Below are positions 34,640-44,893 of a stretch of DNA of 64,000 bases, piece after piece. The notes beneath the pieces are model-generated. The model searched no databases, was not told the origin of the DNA, and worked only from the letters and a program-made list of their open reading frames with translations. Origin of the DNA: Chloroflexota bacterium (GTDB taxonomy: Bacteria; Chloroflexota; Anaerolineae; Anaerolineales; Anaerolineaceae); contig JAKQJC010000064.1 of assembly GCA_029561345.1 (NCBI GenBank), positions 1 through 64,000 on the forward strand, written 5' to 3'. Both the position numbers and the translations under genes were made by a program. Positions within the stretch are counted from its first letter, which is position 1. Every line of letters starts with the position of its first letter.

Positions 34640-37600
34640 ATGCAAAAAGAAAACTGGCTAGATCATCCTGTCATTCCATCCATCCCTGGCGTCACAGTTG
34701 AAAAACTCATCATCGCCGTCATCCTCATCCTGACGGTTATCACCCGCTTCTATAATCTGGATGCGCGCGTGATGGCTCACGATGAGGTCAACCATGTGGT
34801 CCCCTCCTATGATTTCTATCAGGGCAAAGGGTACCGCTATGATCCTGTGACCCACGGGCCTTTCCAGTTCCACGCCATCACCCTCAGTTACTTCCTCTTC
34901 GGCGCCAATGATTTTTCATCGCGCGTCCCTGCCGCTCTGTTCGGCGTGGCTGCCGTGGCCTTTGCCATGCTGGCCTTCCGCCGCTACCTCGGGCGCATTG
35001 GCGCGCTGGCCGCCGGGCTGTTCTTCCTGATTTCGCCCTTCAACATGTTCTACAGCCGCTACACCCGCAACGAGGTTTTCATCGTTTTCTGGGGTCTGGG
35101 GCTGCTGTTCAGCGTGCTCTATTATCTTGAAACCGGCGAAAAGAAGGGCCTGGTTCTCACCACCCTCTTTACCGCCTTCCATTTTATTGACAAGGCCACC
35201 TCCTATATCTTCACCGCCGAAATGTTGATCTTCCTGGCCGGACTGTTTGTGCTGCGCACCCTTGAAATGCGCTGGGAGAACGCCAGCAGCCGCAACCGCT
35301 ATCTGACAGCGCTGGCCGGCCTGTGCCTTTCAATGGCCCTGGTGTTTTCAGCCCTCCTGCTCGGGCGCGTGCCGGTTGCGGCCAATGCCGCCGTCACCCC
35401 CACTCCGGTAACCGTGGAAGGCGGCGAAGCCACCGCCCAGGTCACCTCCTTGCTCAGCAGTCTCATCCCGGCCGCCCAGGTTGTGGTGATCATCGGCCTC
35501 ATCGCGGCCCTGGCCTGCGTGGTGCTGGTGTTCCTCAGCCTGAAAAACGGCCTGGGCTGGCCAGCCCTGCGGCGGGAACGCTCTTTCGACCTGCTGATGC
35601 TGCTCATCACCCTGGTGCTGCCCCTGCTCACCGCCCTGCCGGTGCGGTTGTTAGGCGCCAATCCCCTTGATTACTCCACTCAAGGCATCCTCACCTCCTT
35701 TGTGGTGCTGGTGCTGATGACTGCCCTGGGTGTTTTCTTCGGCTGGTGGTGGAAAAAGACCGAATGGCTCACCTACGCCGCCCTGTTCTACATTCCCTTT
35801 GTGCTTTTCTACTCCACCTTCTTCACCTATGCCAGCGGCGTGGGCGTCGGCATCATGGGCGCCCTGGGCTACTGGATGTCGCAGCAGACGGTGGTGCGCG
35901 GTCAGCAGCCCCAGTATTACTACGCCCTGGTGCAGCTGCCCATGTATGAATACCTGGCCGTCTTTGGCACCCTGGCGGCGGCGGTCATTGGCATCCGCCG
36001 CTGGCTGTGGTTTGCCCAGCCCGGCAAACCCTTCAAGCGCCCGGTGGACAGCCCCGTTCACGATCCTTTCATCACCGCCGTGCTGAGCGAGGGCGAAAAA
36101 ACCGAACCGGCTAAAGCAGAAAGCCCTGCCAGCCTGCAGCCCGTGCCCACCCTGGCCCTGCTGGTATTCTGGTCCATCACCAGCCTGCTGGCCTTCAGCC
36201 TGGCTGGCGAGCGCATGCCCTGGCTGGCCGATCATATCGTCATGCCCATGCTGCTCTGCGCCGGCTGGACCGTGGGCTATATCGCCAAGAGCGTCAACTG
36301 GGCAGACATCAAAGCTCAGCGCATCTGGGCTTCGTTGGGCCTGGCGGTAGTCTTCGTCATCTGCCTGAGCATGCTCTCCATCTCCCTCTTTGGCGGCAAC
36401 CCGCCTTTTGCCGGCAAGGAACTGGCCCAACTGCAAAGTACCGCCAATTTCATCCTCTCCCTGATCGGGGTCATTGGGTCAGGCGCCGGCCTGGTTATTT
36501 TGCTGCAGCGCACCCACCCCGAACTGTTCACCCGCGTGCTGGTGCTGGCCTTCTTCGCCTTTTTGGCTGTGCTGACCGGCCGCGCCGCCCTGCGCGCCAG
36601 CTTCATCAATTACGATAATCCGGTCGAATTTCTGGTCTATGCCCACGCTGCCCGCGGCCCCAAGGATATTCTGGCGCAGGTGGAGGAAATTTCTTACCGC
36701 ACCACCGGCGGCAAGAACATCATGGTGGCCCACGATAACGACGGGCTCTATCCCTACTGGTGGTATTTCCGCGATTATCCCAACAACTACTGGTTCACCG
36801 AGGTGGACCGCAAGCTGAAAGACTATGCCATTGTGCTGGTGGGCCAGAGCGAGCTCTTCCCCAAGGCCGATGCCGTGCTGGGCAAGGAATATTACCGCTT
36901 TGAATACAAACGTCTCTGGTGGCCCATGGAAGATTACAAGGACCTCACCTGGGAACGCTTTTTAAACGCCGTCACCGATCCCAATCAGCGCGCGGCCATC
37001 TTTGATATCTGGTTCAATGCCGATTACCGCCGTTATGCTGAAGTTAACCAGATCACCACCCTCACCCTCGAGACCTGGCAACCCAGCAATCCCATCCGCA
37101 TGTACATCCGCAAGGACCTGGCTGCCCAGATCTGGGAATACGGCGTGGCCCCCACTCCGGTGATCGACCCCTATGCCCAGGGCACCATCAAGATTGATCC
37201 CATCACCGTCATTGGCGGCATGACCGCAGACGATCCCACGATGCTGCAGTCGCCGCGCGGTGTGGCCTTTGCGCCCGACGGCACCTTCTACGTGGCTGAT
37301 TCACGCAACCACCGCATTGTGCACTTTGACGCTGCCGGCAAGCAGCTGAACGCCTGGGGCAGCCTCACCCCGCCCAGCGCCGTCCCCGAAGGCAGCCTGC
37401 CCAATCCGGAAGTGGGCACCTTCAACGAGCCCTGGGGCGTGGCCGTGGGTCCCGATGGCTCGGTTTACGTGGCCGACACCTGGAACAACCGCATCCAGAA
37501 GTTCACCGCCGATGGCGCTTTTGTGAAGCAGTGGGGCAAACCCGGCCAGGCTGAAACCCCCGATTCCTTCTGGGGACCGCGCGGCGTGGCGGTGGATGCC

Positions 37601-38107
37601 CAGGGGCGCGTCTATGTCACCGACACGGGCAACAAGCGCGTGGTGATCTTCACCAGCAACGGCGAATTCCTCTCTGAATTTGGCGGCGCCGGCATTGAAC
37701 CCGGCCAGCTCGATGAACCGGTGGGCATCGCCGTGGATGCCAGCGGCAACGTGTATGTGGCCGACACCTGGAACGGACGCATTCAGGTCTTTGCCCCCGA
37801 TGAGCTGCGGCAGGTGTTCACCCCCGTTTCGCAGTGGCCGGTGGAAGCCTGGGGCAGCCAGGGCATCGACAACAAGCCCTTCCTGGCGGTGGATAACGCC
37901 GGCAACATCTTCTTCACCGACCCCGAAGCCGGGCGCGTCATCCAGTTCAACAGCGGCGGCCAGTTCGTGCGCACCTGGGGCGAAGCCGACAAGAGCGGCA
38001 TCAGCCTGAATATGGCTTCCGGCGTGGCCGTGGATTCCAACACCGGGCTGGTCTGGGTCAGCGACGGCGTGGACAACCGCCTGCTGGCTTATCCGCTGCA
38101 GAAGTAA
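34640..38107 (+). CDS. Agl23/TIGR03663-like multispanning protein fused to an NHL propeller
   Basis: An 1155-residue protein. Residues about 20-700 hold many membrane helices of the GT-C/PMT type; the early phrase DEVNHVVPSYDFYQGKGYRYDPVTHGPFQFH-like segment (DE in the first loop, HGPFQFH) matches the TIGR03663/Agl23 family linked to archaeal-type glycosylation. Residues about 860-1155 form six NHL-type repeats (VADSRNHRIVHF, VADTWNNRIQKF, VTDTGNKRVVIF and so on), a six-bladed propeller facing outside. It probably moves or transfers lipid-linked sugars, with the propeller binding a partner or glycan. AAGG precedes the ATG. Confidence 0.8.
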   Translation: MQKENWLDHPVIPSIPGVTVEKLIIAVILILTVITRFYNLDARVMAHDEVNHVVPSYDFYQGKGYRYDPVTHGPFQFHAITLSYFLFGANDFSSRVPAALFGVAAVAFAMLAFRRYLGRIGALAAGLFFLISPFNMFYSRYTRNEVFIVFWGLGLLFSVLYYLETGEKKGLVLTTLFTAFHFIDKATSYIFTAEMLIFLAGLFVLRTLEMRWENASSRNRYLTALAGLCLSMALVFSALLLGRVPVAANAAVTPTPVTVEGGEATAQVTSLLSSLIPAAQVVVIIGLIAALACVVLVFLSLKNGLGWPALRRERSFDLLMLLITLVLPLLTALPVRLLGANPLDYSTQGILTSFVVLVLMTALGVFFGWWWKKTEWLTYAALFYIPFVLFYSTFFTYASGVGVGIMGALGYWMSQQTVVRGQQPQYYYALVQLPMYEYLAVFGTLAAAVIGIRRWLWFAQPGKPFKRPVDSPVHDPFITAVLSEGEKTEPAKAESPASLQPVPTLALLVFWSITSLLAFSLAGERMPWLADHIVMPMLLCAGWTVGYIAKSVNWADIKAQRIWASLGLAVVFVICLSMLSISLFGGNPPFAGKELAQLQSTANFILSLIGVIGSGAGLVILLQRTHPELFTRVLVLAFFAFLAVLTGRAALRASFINYDNPVEFLVYAHAARGPKDILAQVEEISYRTTGGKNIMVAHDNDGLYPYWWYFRDYPNNYWFTEVDRKLKDYAIVLVGQSELFPKADAVLGKEYYRFEYKRLWWPMEDYKDLTWERFLNAVTDPNQRAAIFDIWFNADYRRYAEVNQITTLTLETWQPSNPIRMYIRKDLAAQIWEYGVAPTPVIDPYAQGTIKIDPITVIGGMTADDPTMLQSPRGVAFAPDGTFYVADSRNHRIVHFDAAGKQLNAWGSLTPPSAVPEGSLPNPEVGTFNEPWGVAVGPDGSVYVADTWNNRIQKFTADGAFVKQWGKPGQAETPDSFWGPRGVAVDAQGRVYVTDTGNKRVVIFTSNGEFLSEFGGAGIEPGQLDEPVGIAVDASGNVYVADTWNGRIQVFAPDELRQVFTPVSQWPVEAWGSQGIDNKPFLAVDNAGNIFFTDPEAGRVIQFNSGGQFVRTWGEADKSGISLNMASGVAVDSNTGLVWVSDGVDNRLLAYPLQK

Positions 38108-38132
38108 TTTTTATCCGGATATTTTTAATCAG

Positions 38133-38167
38133 GCCCGCCCTCGCAACACTGCGAGGGCGGGCTTTTT
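38133..38167 (+). terminator. intrinsic terminator
   Basis: GCCCGCCCTCGCA pairs with TGCGAGGGCGGGC around a 4-nt loop and is followed by TTTTT. Confidence 0.9.
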
Positions 38168-38279
38168 GCATCCGGGCAGGTTTCATGGCCCTGCCGGGCG
38201 GGCGCGCAGCCGCGCGCCCCTACACATCACATTTGGCGGCGGCGCATGGCTCTCAATCCTTCACGCCATTTTTTATGGA

Positions 38280-39095
38280 TTATTCCATCTCCGCCAGAAC
38301 AGCGCGCAGGCGCTGGGGGAAATCGGTGAAAATGCCGCTCACATTCCAGGCAATCAGGCGGCGCATATCCGCCTCCAGGTTCACCGTCCACACATTCACG
38401 CCGTAACCCGCGCTGCGCACCTCTTTCACCGCGGCCTGGGTCAGGCTTTCCAGCGGCGGGTTGTAGGCAGCAGCCCCCAGTCCTTCAAGCAGCCCCACCG
38501 GGTCTGGGTGCGGCTCTTCCACCAGCGCGGCAGTGGAAAGCTCGGGCAGAGCCTTTTTAATCCGCGCCAGGTATTCATGATTAAATGAAGAGACAAACAC
38601 ACTTTTCACCATGCCCAGGCTCTGCACCAGAGCGGCCACCTTTTCAGCCACATCCTCGTCCCCCGGCAGGCCGTAATGATCCTTGATCTCGATATTCACC
38701 CGCCAGTTGAAGGCGCGCGTCAGGCGCAGGGCTTCCTCCAGCGTCGGCACGGCCAGGCCAATAAAACGCGCCTGGTCAGCCTGGTTCACCTGCCCGGCGG
38801 CAATCTGCCCGAAAGGATCCTCCTCGTTGAACCACGATCCGGCATCCAGCAGGCGGATTTCATCCAGGGTAAATTCGCAGGGGCGCGAATTTTTGCAGCC
38901 GGGAAACATCTGGCTGACATTGGTGGTGCGCTTCAGAGTGTCATCATGCAGCAAAATCAGCTTGCCGTCACGGGTCAGGCAGGTATCCAGTTCCCAGCAA
39001 TCGGCGCCAAACTGCCAGCCCTTGCGGGCAGCCGGCAGGGTATTTTCAGGCGCAAGGGACCGTGCGCCGCGGTGGGCAATATTTAAAACACGCAT
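38280..39095 (-). CDS. glycerophosphodiester phosphodiesterase
   Basis: A 271-residue GDPD-family TIM-barrel enzyme that splits glycerophosphodiesters into glycerol-3-phosphate and an alcohol. Landmarks: AHRGARSLAPENT at the N-terminus, WELDTCLTRDG (metal Glu/Asp), LLHDDTLKRTT, and NIEIKD further on. No signal peptide, so it is cytoplasmic. Divergent from secA, with 96 bases between the two starts. Confidence 0.9.
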   Translation of the reverse strand: MRVLNIAHRGARSLAPENTLPAARKGWQFGADCWELDTCLTRDGKLILLHDDTLKRTTNVSQMFPGCKNSRPCEFTLDEIRLLDAGSWFNEEDPFGQIAAGQVNQADQARFIGLAVPTLEEALRLTRAFNWRVNIEIKDHYGLPGDEDVAEKVAALVQSLGMVKSVFVSSFNHEYLARIKKALPELSTAALVEEPHPDPVGLLEGLGAAAYNPPLESLTQAAVKEVRSAGYGVNVWTVNLEADMRRLIAWNVSGIFTDFPQRLRAVLAEME

Positions 39096-39191
39096 ATATT
39101 AATTTTACCCCAGGGCGGCCGCTCTCACAAGATGCATAAAATCAGGGTCTGGGGGGAAAATATGCTATAATCACCCTCCAGAGGTATATCC

Positions 39192-42100
39192 ATGTTAAAG
39201 AAAATCGTTCAATTTTTCGGGGGCGACCCCCATAAACGCGAAGTGCAGAAATTATTACCGGTCATTGACCGGATAAACAGCCTTGAGCCGGCTTTTGAAA
39301 AACTGAGCGCTGAGCAGCTGCTCGGCAAGACCGCCGAATTTCGCCAACGCCTCGAAAAAGGCGAAACCCTCGACGACCTTTTGCCCGAAGCTTTCGCCGC
39401 CGTGCGCGAAGCCTCCAAGCGCACCATCGGCCTGCGCCATTTCGACGTCCAGCTCATCGGCGGCATGACCCTGCACAAGGGAAAAATCGCCGAAATGCGC
39501 ACCGGTGAAGGTAAAACCCTGGTGGCCACCCTGCCGCTTTACCTGAACGCGCTTTCAGGCAAGGGCGCCCACCTCGTCACCGTCAACGATTACCTGGCGC
39601 GGCGTGATGCCCGCTGGATGGGCCCCATTTTTCATGCCCTCGGCATGAAGGTGGGCGTGCTGCAAATGGCCGCCCGCACCGAAAACGGCCGCAAGGCTTT
39701 TGTCTATAATCCGGAACGCAAATCGCCCATTGAAGACCAGCACCAGCTCGACCTGGTGGAACGCGCTGAAGCCTACAAAGCCGATATCACCTACGGCACC
39801 AACAGCGAATTTGGCTTCGATTACCTGCGCGACAACCTCACCATGAACTGGCGCGAGCGCTCGCAGCGCTGCCACAATTTTGCCATTGTTGATGAAGTGG
39901 ACAGCATCCTCATTGATGAAGCCCGCACCCCGCTCATCATCTCCGGCCCGGCCGATGAAAACAGTGAGTGGTATATCCGCATGGCTCAGGTGGTCAAGCA
40001 GTTGGCTCCCGAAGATTACGAGGTTGAAGAGAAAGATCACACCGTCAGCCTGACCGAAATCGGCGAGGTGCATGTTGAAGCCCTGCTGGGCATGACCCTG
40101 CGCGACCCCGATCGTCCAGAAGATATCACCCCCGAACAGGCGCGCCTGATGGGCTTTCTGGAACAGGCCCTGCGCGCCCAGTTCCTCTTCCGCCGCAACA
40201 AGGAATACCTCGTTCAAAGCGGCAAAGTGGTCATTGTTGACGAACACACCGGCCGCCTGATGCCCGGCCGCCGCTGGTCTGACGGCCTGCACCAGGCCGT
40301 GGAAGCCAAGGAAGGCGTGAAGGTGGAAGCTGAAAATATCACCTACGCCACCATCACCCTGCAGAATTTCTTCCGCATGTACGCCAAGCTTTCCGGCATG
40401 ACCGGCACAGCCCTCACCGAGTCGGAAGAATTTTATAAGATCTACAAACTGGACGTGCTGCCCATTCCCACCAACCTGGATTACCGCGCCCTCAGCCGCG
40501 ACGGCAAGAAGGATCTGGTGGAAGTTCAGGCCAAAGATGAGGAAGGCTATAAATACGCCTACTTTGCCCTGGCCAGCGACCCTGACCGTAAACCCGTTTA
40601 TTACCGCCGCAAGGATTACACCGATGTGGTGTACCGCACCGAAGAAGCCAAGCTGCGCGCCATCATGCGCGAAATCATCCGCCTGCACATCCTCGGCCGT
40701 CCGCAGCTTGTCGGTACGGCTTCGGTGGAACATTCCGAGCGACTTTCCAACCTGCTGCGGCCGGAGCCCATCCGCCGCCTGTTCCAGGTGCAACTCATTC
40801 GCCGCGCTTACTTCATTTTCAATAAAACCCAGGAAACCGAACAGGCCATCAAGGAACTGCTGCCGCTCAACCGCCCGCTGGGAGACCTTGAAGCCCCCGA
40901 ACTGCGCAAAATGGGCCGCGGCTGGGGCCTCGAAAGCATCAATCCGGAAGATCCCGCCAACCTCTCCGCCATTCTGGAACTGCTGGCCCTTGATGAAACC
41001 TGCCGGGAACGCCTGGTTTCGGTGCTGCAGGCCGGCGTGCCCCACCAGGTGTTGAACGCCCGCAAGCATGATGAAGAATCCGTCATCATCGCCCGCGCCG
41101 GCGGTTTCGGCATGGTCACCATCGCCACCAACATGGCCGGCCGCGGCGTCGATATCAAGCTGGGCGGCGAGCTGCGCGAAGACATCACCGCCGATATCCT
41201 GCGCATTCTTGGCGACCGCGGCTACGATATGCTGCTGACCGAACGCGAGGAGGCCCTGCGCGCCATTCCCGAAAGCGAATACGGCATCTACGCCGAATCG
41301 GTGCAGGCCTTCTTCACCTACATGAATGACATGCGCCGCGTGCGCGAACTGGGCGGCCTGCATGTGCTCGGCTCGGAACGCCACGAAGCCCGCCGCATCG
41401 ACAATCAGCTGCGCGGCAGCGCCGCCCGCCAGGGTGACCCCGGTTCATCGCGCTTTTATCTCTCTATGCAGGATGAGCTGTTCCGCCTCTTCGGCGGATC
41501 GCAGGCCGAAGCCGTGCTCAACCGCTTCAACCTGGATGAATCCTTCCCCATTGAAATGGGCCTGGTGGGCCGCCTGATCGAAAACTCGCAAAACCGCGTG
41601 GAAGGCGCCAACTTTGACATCCGCAAGCACCTGCTGGAATACGATGACGTGCTCAACACCCAGCGCAAGCGCATCTACGACATGCGCGACCGCATCTACC
41701 GCTGGACGCCCGAAGGCACCTATGAAAAAGAAGATCTGCGCGAAGATGTCGGCGAAATGCTGCGCACCGAAATGCAGAAGCGCGTTCCCGAAGCCCTGGC
41801 CGATGAGCAGGGCCCCTGGCGCCTGCTGGCTTACCTCAACGAAATCCAGCCCATGGCTTCCTACCCGGACCGCGTGCTGCCCTCCTTCACCATCACCCTG
41901 CTGCTGGAAGAGCTGAACCATGCCAAAAACGCCGCCGAACTGCGCAGCGCCCTGCTGAAGGTGACCGCAAAAGCCGTCAAAGCCGAAACCGAATACCTGC
42001 AAAAAAACACCCACCGCATGCTCGATAAGAGCATGGAAACCGTGGAGAACCAGATCGAAGAGCGCCTCGAAGCCCTCGACAACTTCTTTGATAGCCTCAA

Positions 42101-43262
42101 GGAAGCTGACCGCGAAGACGAAGAAGGCAACCCCCTGCCGCCGCGCCGCGCCGCCGATGTGCAGGCCGAAATGGGCGCCCTGGTGCACCTGCCGCTGCGC
42201 CTCTCGCCGGAGCAGTTCCGCCAGCTTGAAGAAAATTCAAAGGAAGTGCGCGAAGACCTGCGCGAACAGGTGCGCCAGCTCACCGTGGCAGCCCACATTT
42301 CGCGCGCCGTGCAAACCGTGGAAGCCCGCCTGGGTGCTGACCTGGGCATCAAGGTCAGCGAGCTCCAGCATCTCGGCTGGGACGAGGCCGCCGGCCAGAT
42401 TCTGCTGCGCGTGGAAGAGCTGCTGGCCTTCCGCGAAGAAAAACTGCTCGGTGAAAGCGGCGCCATTGCCCGCGACCTAGATAACGAGCGCGAGCGGCTC
42501 GAAAAAGCCGTCCAAAGCGATATCGAGAAGATGCGCCTGATGGGCATCATTTCGCAGGGTGCGCGCGTCTCCTTTGACTCGAAAACCCACCGCCGTTTCC
42601 TCACCGCCACCACCCGCCTGCGCTACGAATTTGCCGCCGCGCACCACATTGAAAAGCTCTCTCCCGATGAGGTCACCGCGCGTGTGCTCGCTCATCTCGA
42701 AGAGATTCAGGAGCGCCTCTGCGACGTGCTGGGCGAGGCCGATTTCTTCAATTATGCGCAAAGCGGCGTCACCGTGGGCCAGTTTGGCGAAAAACTGACC
42801 GCCGCCCTGGGCGAAAACCTCACCCCCGAATATATCGCCAGCATTGCCGCCACCCCCCTGGCCGGGCTGGGAACCGAAGATGCCGCCCTGGTGCAGCGTT
42901 ACCTGGGCCGCCGCCAGCAGAACGAAATTTACCGCACCCTGCTGCTGCGCGCCATTTCAGAGCGCTGGATGGATTACCTGACCCGCATGGAAGCCCTGCG
43001 CGTCTCCATTGGCATGGAAGCTTACGCTCAGCGCGACCCCCTGGTGCAGTACAAAAGCAAGGCCTCGGTCATGTTCAGCGAGCTGCTCGGCGAAGTGCGC
43101 AGCGAAATCATCAACCGCATGTTCTCCTACCGCGTGAACATCAACATGCCCGCCGCCGCCCGCCCCAGCCCGCGCAGCGATGAAAAGGTCAGCGCCACCG
43201 AAAAGGACAAGGAAAAAGGCAAAAGCCCGGCCAAAAAAGGCCATAAGAGCGGCAAACGCTGA
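39192..43262 (+). CDS. secA: protein translocase ATPase SecA, extended form
   Basis: A 1356-residue SecA; most are 800-950. Walker A is MRTGEGKT (102-109), VDEVDSILIDEARTPL is motif II, and NMAGRGVDIKLGG is motif V. About 110 extra residues lie in NBD2 between SVEHSERLSNLL and GVPHQVLNARKHDEES. A larger insertion of about 300 residues, mostly charged helix, lies in the scaffold/wing region after EYDDVLNTQRKRIYDMR (about residue 816) and before ERWMDYLTRMEALR. The tail is Lys/Ser-rich with no cysteines, so the zinc-binding end for SecB is absent. It drives proteins through SecYEG. Confidence 0.93.
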   Translation: MLKKIVQFFGGDPHKREVQKLLPVIDRINSLEPAFEKLSAEQLLGKTAEFRQRLEKGETLDDLLPEAFAAVREASKRTIGLRHFDVQLIGGMTLHKGKIAEMRTGEGKTLVATLPLYLNALSGKGAHLVTVNDYLARRDARWMGPIFHALGMKVGVLQMAARTENGRKAFVYNPERKSPIEDQHQLDLVERAEAYKADITYGTNSEFGFDYLRDNLTMNWRERSQRCHNFAIVDEVDSILIDEARTPLIISGPADENSEWYIRMAQVVKQLAPEDYEVEEKDHTVSLTEIGEVHVEALLGMTLRDPDRPEDITPEQARLMGFLEQALRAQFLFRRNKEYLVQSGKVVIVDEHTGRLMPGRRWSDGLHQAVEAKEGVKVEAENITYATITLQNFFRMYAKLSGMTGTALTESEEFYKIYKLDVLPIPTNLDYRALSRDGKKDLVEVQAKDEEGYKYAYFALASDPDRKPVYYRRKDYTDVVYRTEEAKLRAIMREIIRLHILGRPQLVGTASVEHSERLSNLLRPEPIRRLFQVQLIRRAYFIFNKTQETEQAIKELLPLNRPLGDLEAPELRKMGRGWGLESINPEDPANLSAILELLALDETCRERLVSVLQAGVPHQVLNARKHDEESVIIARAGGFGMVTIATNMAGRGVDIKLGGELREDITADILRILGDRGYDMLLTEREEALRAIPESEYGIYAESVQAFFTYMNDMRRVRELGGLHVLGSERHEARRIDNQLRGSAARQGDPGSSRFYLSMQDELFRLFGGSQAEAVLNRFNLDESFPIEMGLVGRLIENSQNRVEGANFDIRKHLLEYDDVLNTQRKRIYDMRDRIYRWTPEGTYEKEDLREDVGEMLRTEMQKRVPEALADEQGPWRLLAYLNEIQPMASYPDRVLPSFTITLLLEELNHAKNAAELRSALLKVTAKAVKAETEYLQKNTHRMLDKSMETVENQIEERLEALDNFFDSLKEADREDEEGNPLPPRRAADVQAEMGALVHLPLRLSPEQFRQLEENSKEVREDLREQVRQLTVAAHISRAVQTVEARLGADLGIKVSELQHLGWDEAAGQILLRVEELLAFREEKLLGESGAIARDLDNERERLEKAVQSDIEKMRLMGIISQGARVSFDSKTHRRFLTATTRLRYEFAAAHHIEKLSPDEVTARVLAHLEEIQERLCDVLGEADFFNYAQSGVTVGQFGEKLTAALGENLTPEYIASIAATPLAGLGTEDAALVQRYLGRRQQNEIYRTLLLRAISERWMDYLTRMEALRVSIGMEAYAQRDPLVQYKSKASVMFSELLGEVRSEIINRMFSYRVNINMPAAARPSPRSDEKVSATEKDKEKGKSPAKKGHKSGKR

Positions 43263-43279
43263 TTACCCCTGACAAACAC

Positions 43280-43310
43280 AAAGCTCCTGAAGAAAAACTT
43301 CAGGAGCTTT
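43280..43310. terminator. terminator between secA and holA
   Basis: AAAGCTCCTGAAG pairs with CTTCAGGAGCTTT around AAAAA, between convergent genes; TGTTAT follows on the plus strand. Confidence 0.85.
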
Positions 43311-43352
43311 TGTTATATTCTTGAAAGCCTCTCAGAGATTGGAAAAGGGAGA

Positions 43353-44369
43353 TCACAACTCCGCCACCAGCAGATCGAAGGCCAGTTCGCCGGGCATCTG
43401 GCTGGTTTTAAAAGCCAGGTCCATTTCGAGCAGGCGGCGGTAGATGCCTTCGAGCTGGGCCATGCTGAAGCGGCTGGCCTGGGCGGCCAGTTTTTTGGCC
43501 ACAAAGGCCTTCACCTTCAGCTCGCCTTCAATGGTGGCCGCCGAGCCGTGTTCATCCAGAATTTCGCGCGCCTGCAGCAGCAGGCGGAACTGGCGGGTGA
43601 TCATGCCAAAGAGCTCGAGGGGTTCGTTTTGCTCCAGCAGGGCATGCAGCAGCTTGAGGGCCTGCTGGCTGTTGCGGTCGCCCAGGGCATCCACCATGTC
43701 GAAGACGTTGGTCTGATCCACATGGATGGTCAGCAGCAGCACATCATCCTCTTCCACCGGCCTGCCGTTGGCATAGGTGATGAGCTTGAGGATTTCCTGC
43801 GCGGCCAGCACCGTATCATTGCCCACATGTTCCACCAGCACGCGCGCCGCCCCCTGAGTGAACTGACCCCGGGCGGCCTGGGCGTGATCCATGATCCAGC
43901 GCGGCATGGCGCCGAGGTTGGGCAGGGAAAATTCCTTCACATGGGCGCGCGGGCCGGCGGCTCGCGCCCACTTGATCAGCCAGTGGCCCTCGCTGAGCAG
44001 GTCCCAATCGGTGCTGCCGCGCCGCCAGACCTGCGAATCGGGCACCACCAGCACCAGGGCGGTGGTGGCGGGCAGGCTGTTGAGCAGGGAAAGGAATTTT
44101 TCGCGTTTGGCGCTATCTTCTTTTTGGCCGTGGCCAAAGGAGGCCAGGGCGTCGTTGACAATGACCATGCGGCGTTCGGCCAGAAAGGGGATGGCCAGGG
44201 CGGCCGAGCGCAGGGCGTCATCGGTGAGGGTGCGGCCTTCCAGGCGGGTGGTGTTCAGGTCAGCCATGCCGGGGTCGCCCAGGTGCGCCACCATGCCGGC
44301 CACGGCTTTATCCATGGAAAAGCCGTCGTCGCCGTGAAAAATGTATACGACCGGTTTTTCGCCGTCCAT
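43353..44369 (-). CDS. holA: DNA polymerase III delta subunit
   Basis: A 338-residue protein with the HolA layout: a P-loop-like but degenerate AAA+ first domain (YIFHGDDGFSMDKAV, which matches the family phrase with GxD/E), middle domain, then a helical collar domain (LELFGMITRQFRLLLQAREI, VKAFVAKKLAAQASRFSMAQLEGIYRRLLEMDLAFKT). It opens the sliding clamp as part of the clamp loader. ATG at 44369 is chosen because the homologous N-terminus begins there; a reading from 44651 would overlap the upstream gene. No clear ribosome site, so it may be coupled to that gene. Confidence 0.87.
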   Translation of the reverse strand: MDGEKPVVYIFHGDDGFSMDKAVAGMVAHLGDPGMADLNTTRLEGRTLTDDALRSAALAIPFLAERRMVIVNDALASFGHGQKEDSAKREKFLSLLNSLPATTALVLVVPDSQVWRRGSTDWDLLSEGHWLIKWARAAGPRAHVKEFSLPNLGAMPRWIMDHAQAARGQFTQGAARVLVEHVGNDTVLAAQEILKLITYANGRPVEEDDVLLLTIHVDQTNVFDMVDALGDRNSQQALKLLHALLEQNEPLELFGMITRQFRLLLQAREILDEHGSAATIEGELKVKAFVAKKLAAQASRFSMAQLEGIYRRLLEMDLAFKTSQMPGELAFDLLVAEL

Positions 44370-44374
44370 ATCAA

Positions 44375-44890
44375 TTATCGAAAGGTGGTGGTGATGCGGT
44401 GGGCAGGCAGGCCGCCGCGCTGCGCCGGACGGATGGACTGGATGGTGAGCCCGGTCACCTCGCCGGTGGTGGTGGCCACCTGCTGCAGGTAAGGCCCAAG
44501 CGGCTGGGAAATGATGAGGGCGAGGGTGCTGAGCATGATGACGGTGGGCAGGCGCTCCAGCTTCTGGCGGAACGAGCGCCCCACATTGAACATGCCCAGC
44601 CAGGCGGCCAGGCCGGCGGCTGCGCCGCTGGCCACGAAGTTGGTGCCGCAATTGCGGTGAATGACCAGGCCGTGTTCGCCGCTTTTCAGCCGCGAGAGTG
44701 CCTCATAGGCCGCCTGGGCCAGCGCGTCGGAGGGAATGCTGCCGATAATCCAGCAGCCGTCGCGGTCAGAGTGACCGGCGATGACAATGCCGGGAAAACG
44801 GCGGCCGAGAATGTTGAGGGTGGCGTGTTCAAGGCCGTGATTGCGGCGCACGGCCATCCAGGTATCCAGCAGCCAGTTTAAGGGATTCAT
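44375..44890 (-). CDS. HGLEHAT-motif protein (DUF6391-like)
   Basis: A 171-residue protein with the conserved phrase RRNHGLEHATLNIL near its start, then GSIPSDALAQAAYEALSRLKSGEHGLVIHRNCGTN and two hydrophobic segments at about 84-98 and 114-132. I believe this is the DUF6391 family, but the match is from memory. Function unknown. It lies three bases after radA and five bases before holA, within the clpC-radA-holA operon. Confidence 0.6.
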   Translation of the reverse strand: MNPLNWLLDTWMAVRRNHGLEHATLNILGRRFPGIVIAGHSDRDGCWIIGSIPSDALAQAAYEALSRLKSGEHGLVIHRNCGTNFVASGAAAGLAAWLGMFNVGRSFRQKLERLPTVIMLSTLALIISQPLGPYLQQVATTTGEVTGLTIQSIRPAQRGGLPAHRITTTFR

Positions 44891-44893
44891 GGG

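Noticed and set aside
39555..41384. Long minus-strand frame opposite secA
   Set aside because: GC-rich shadow frame; the Gly/His-rich composition and lack of motifs mark it as antisense to secA.
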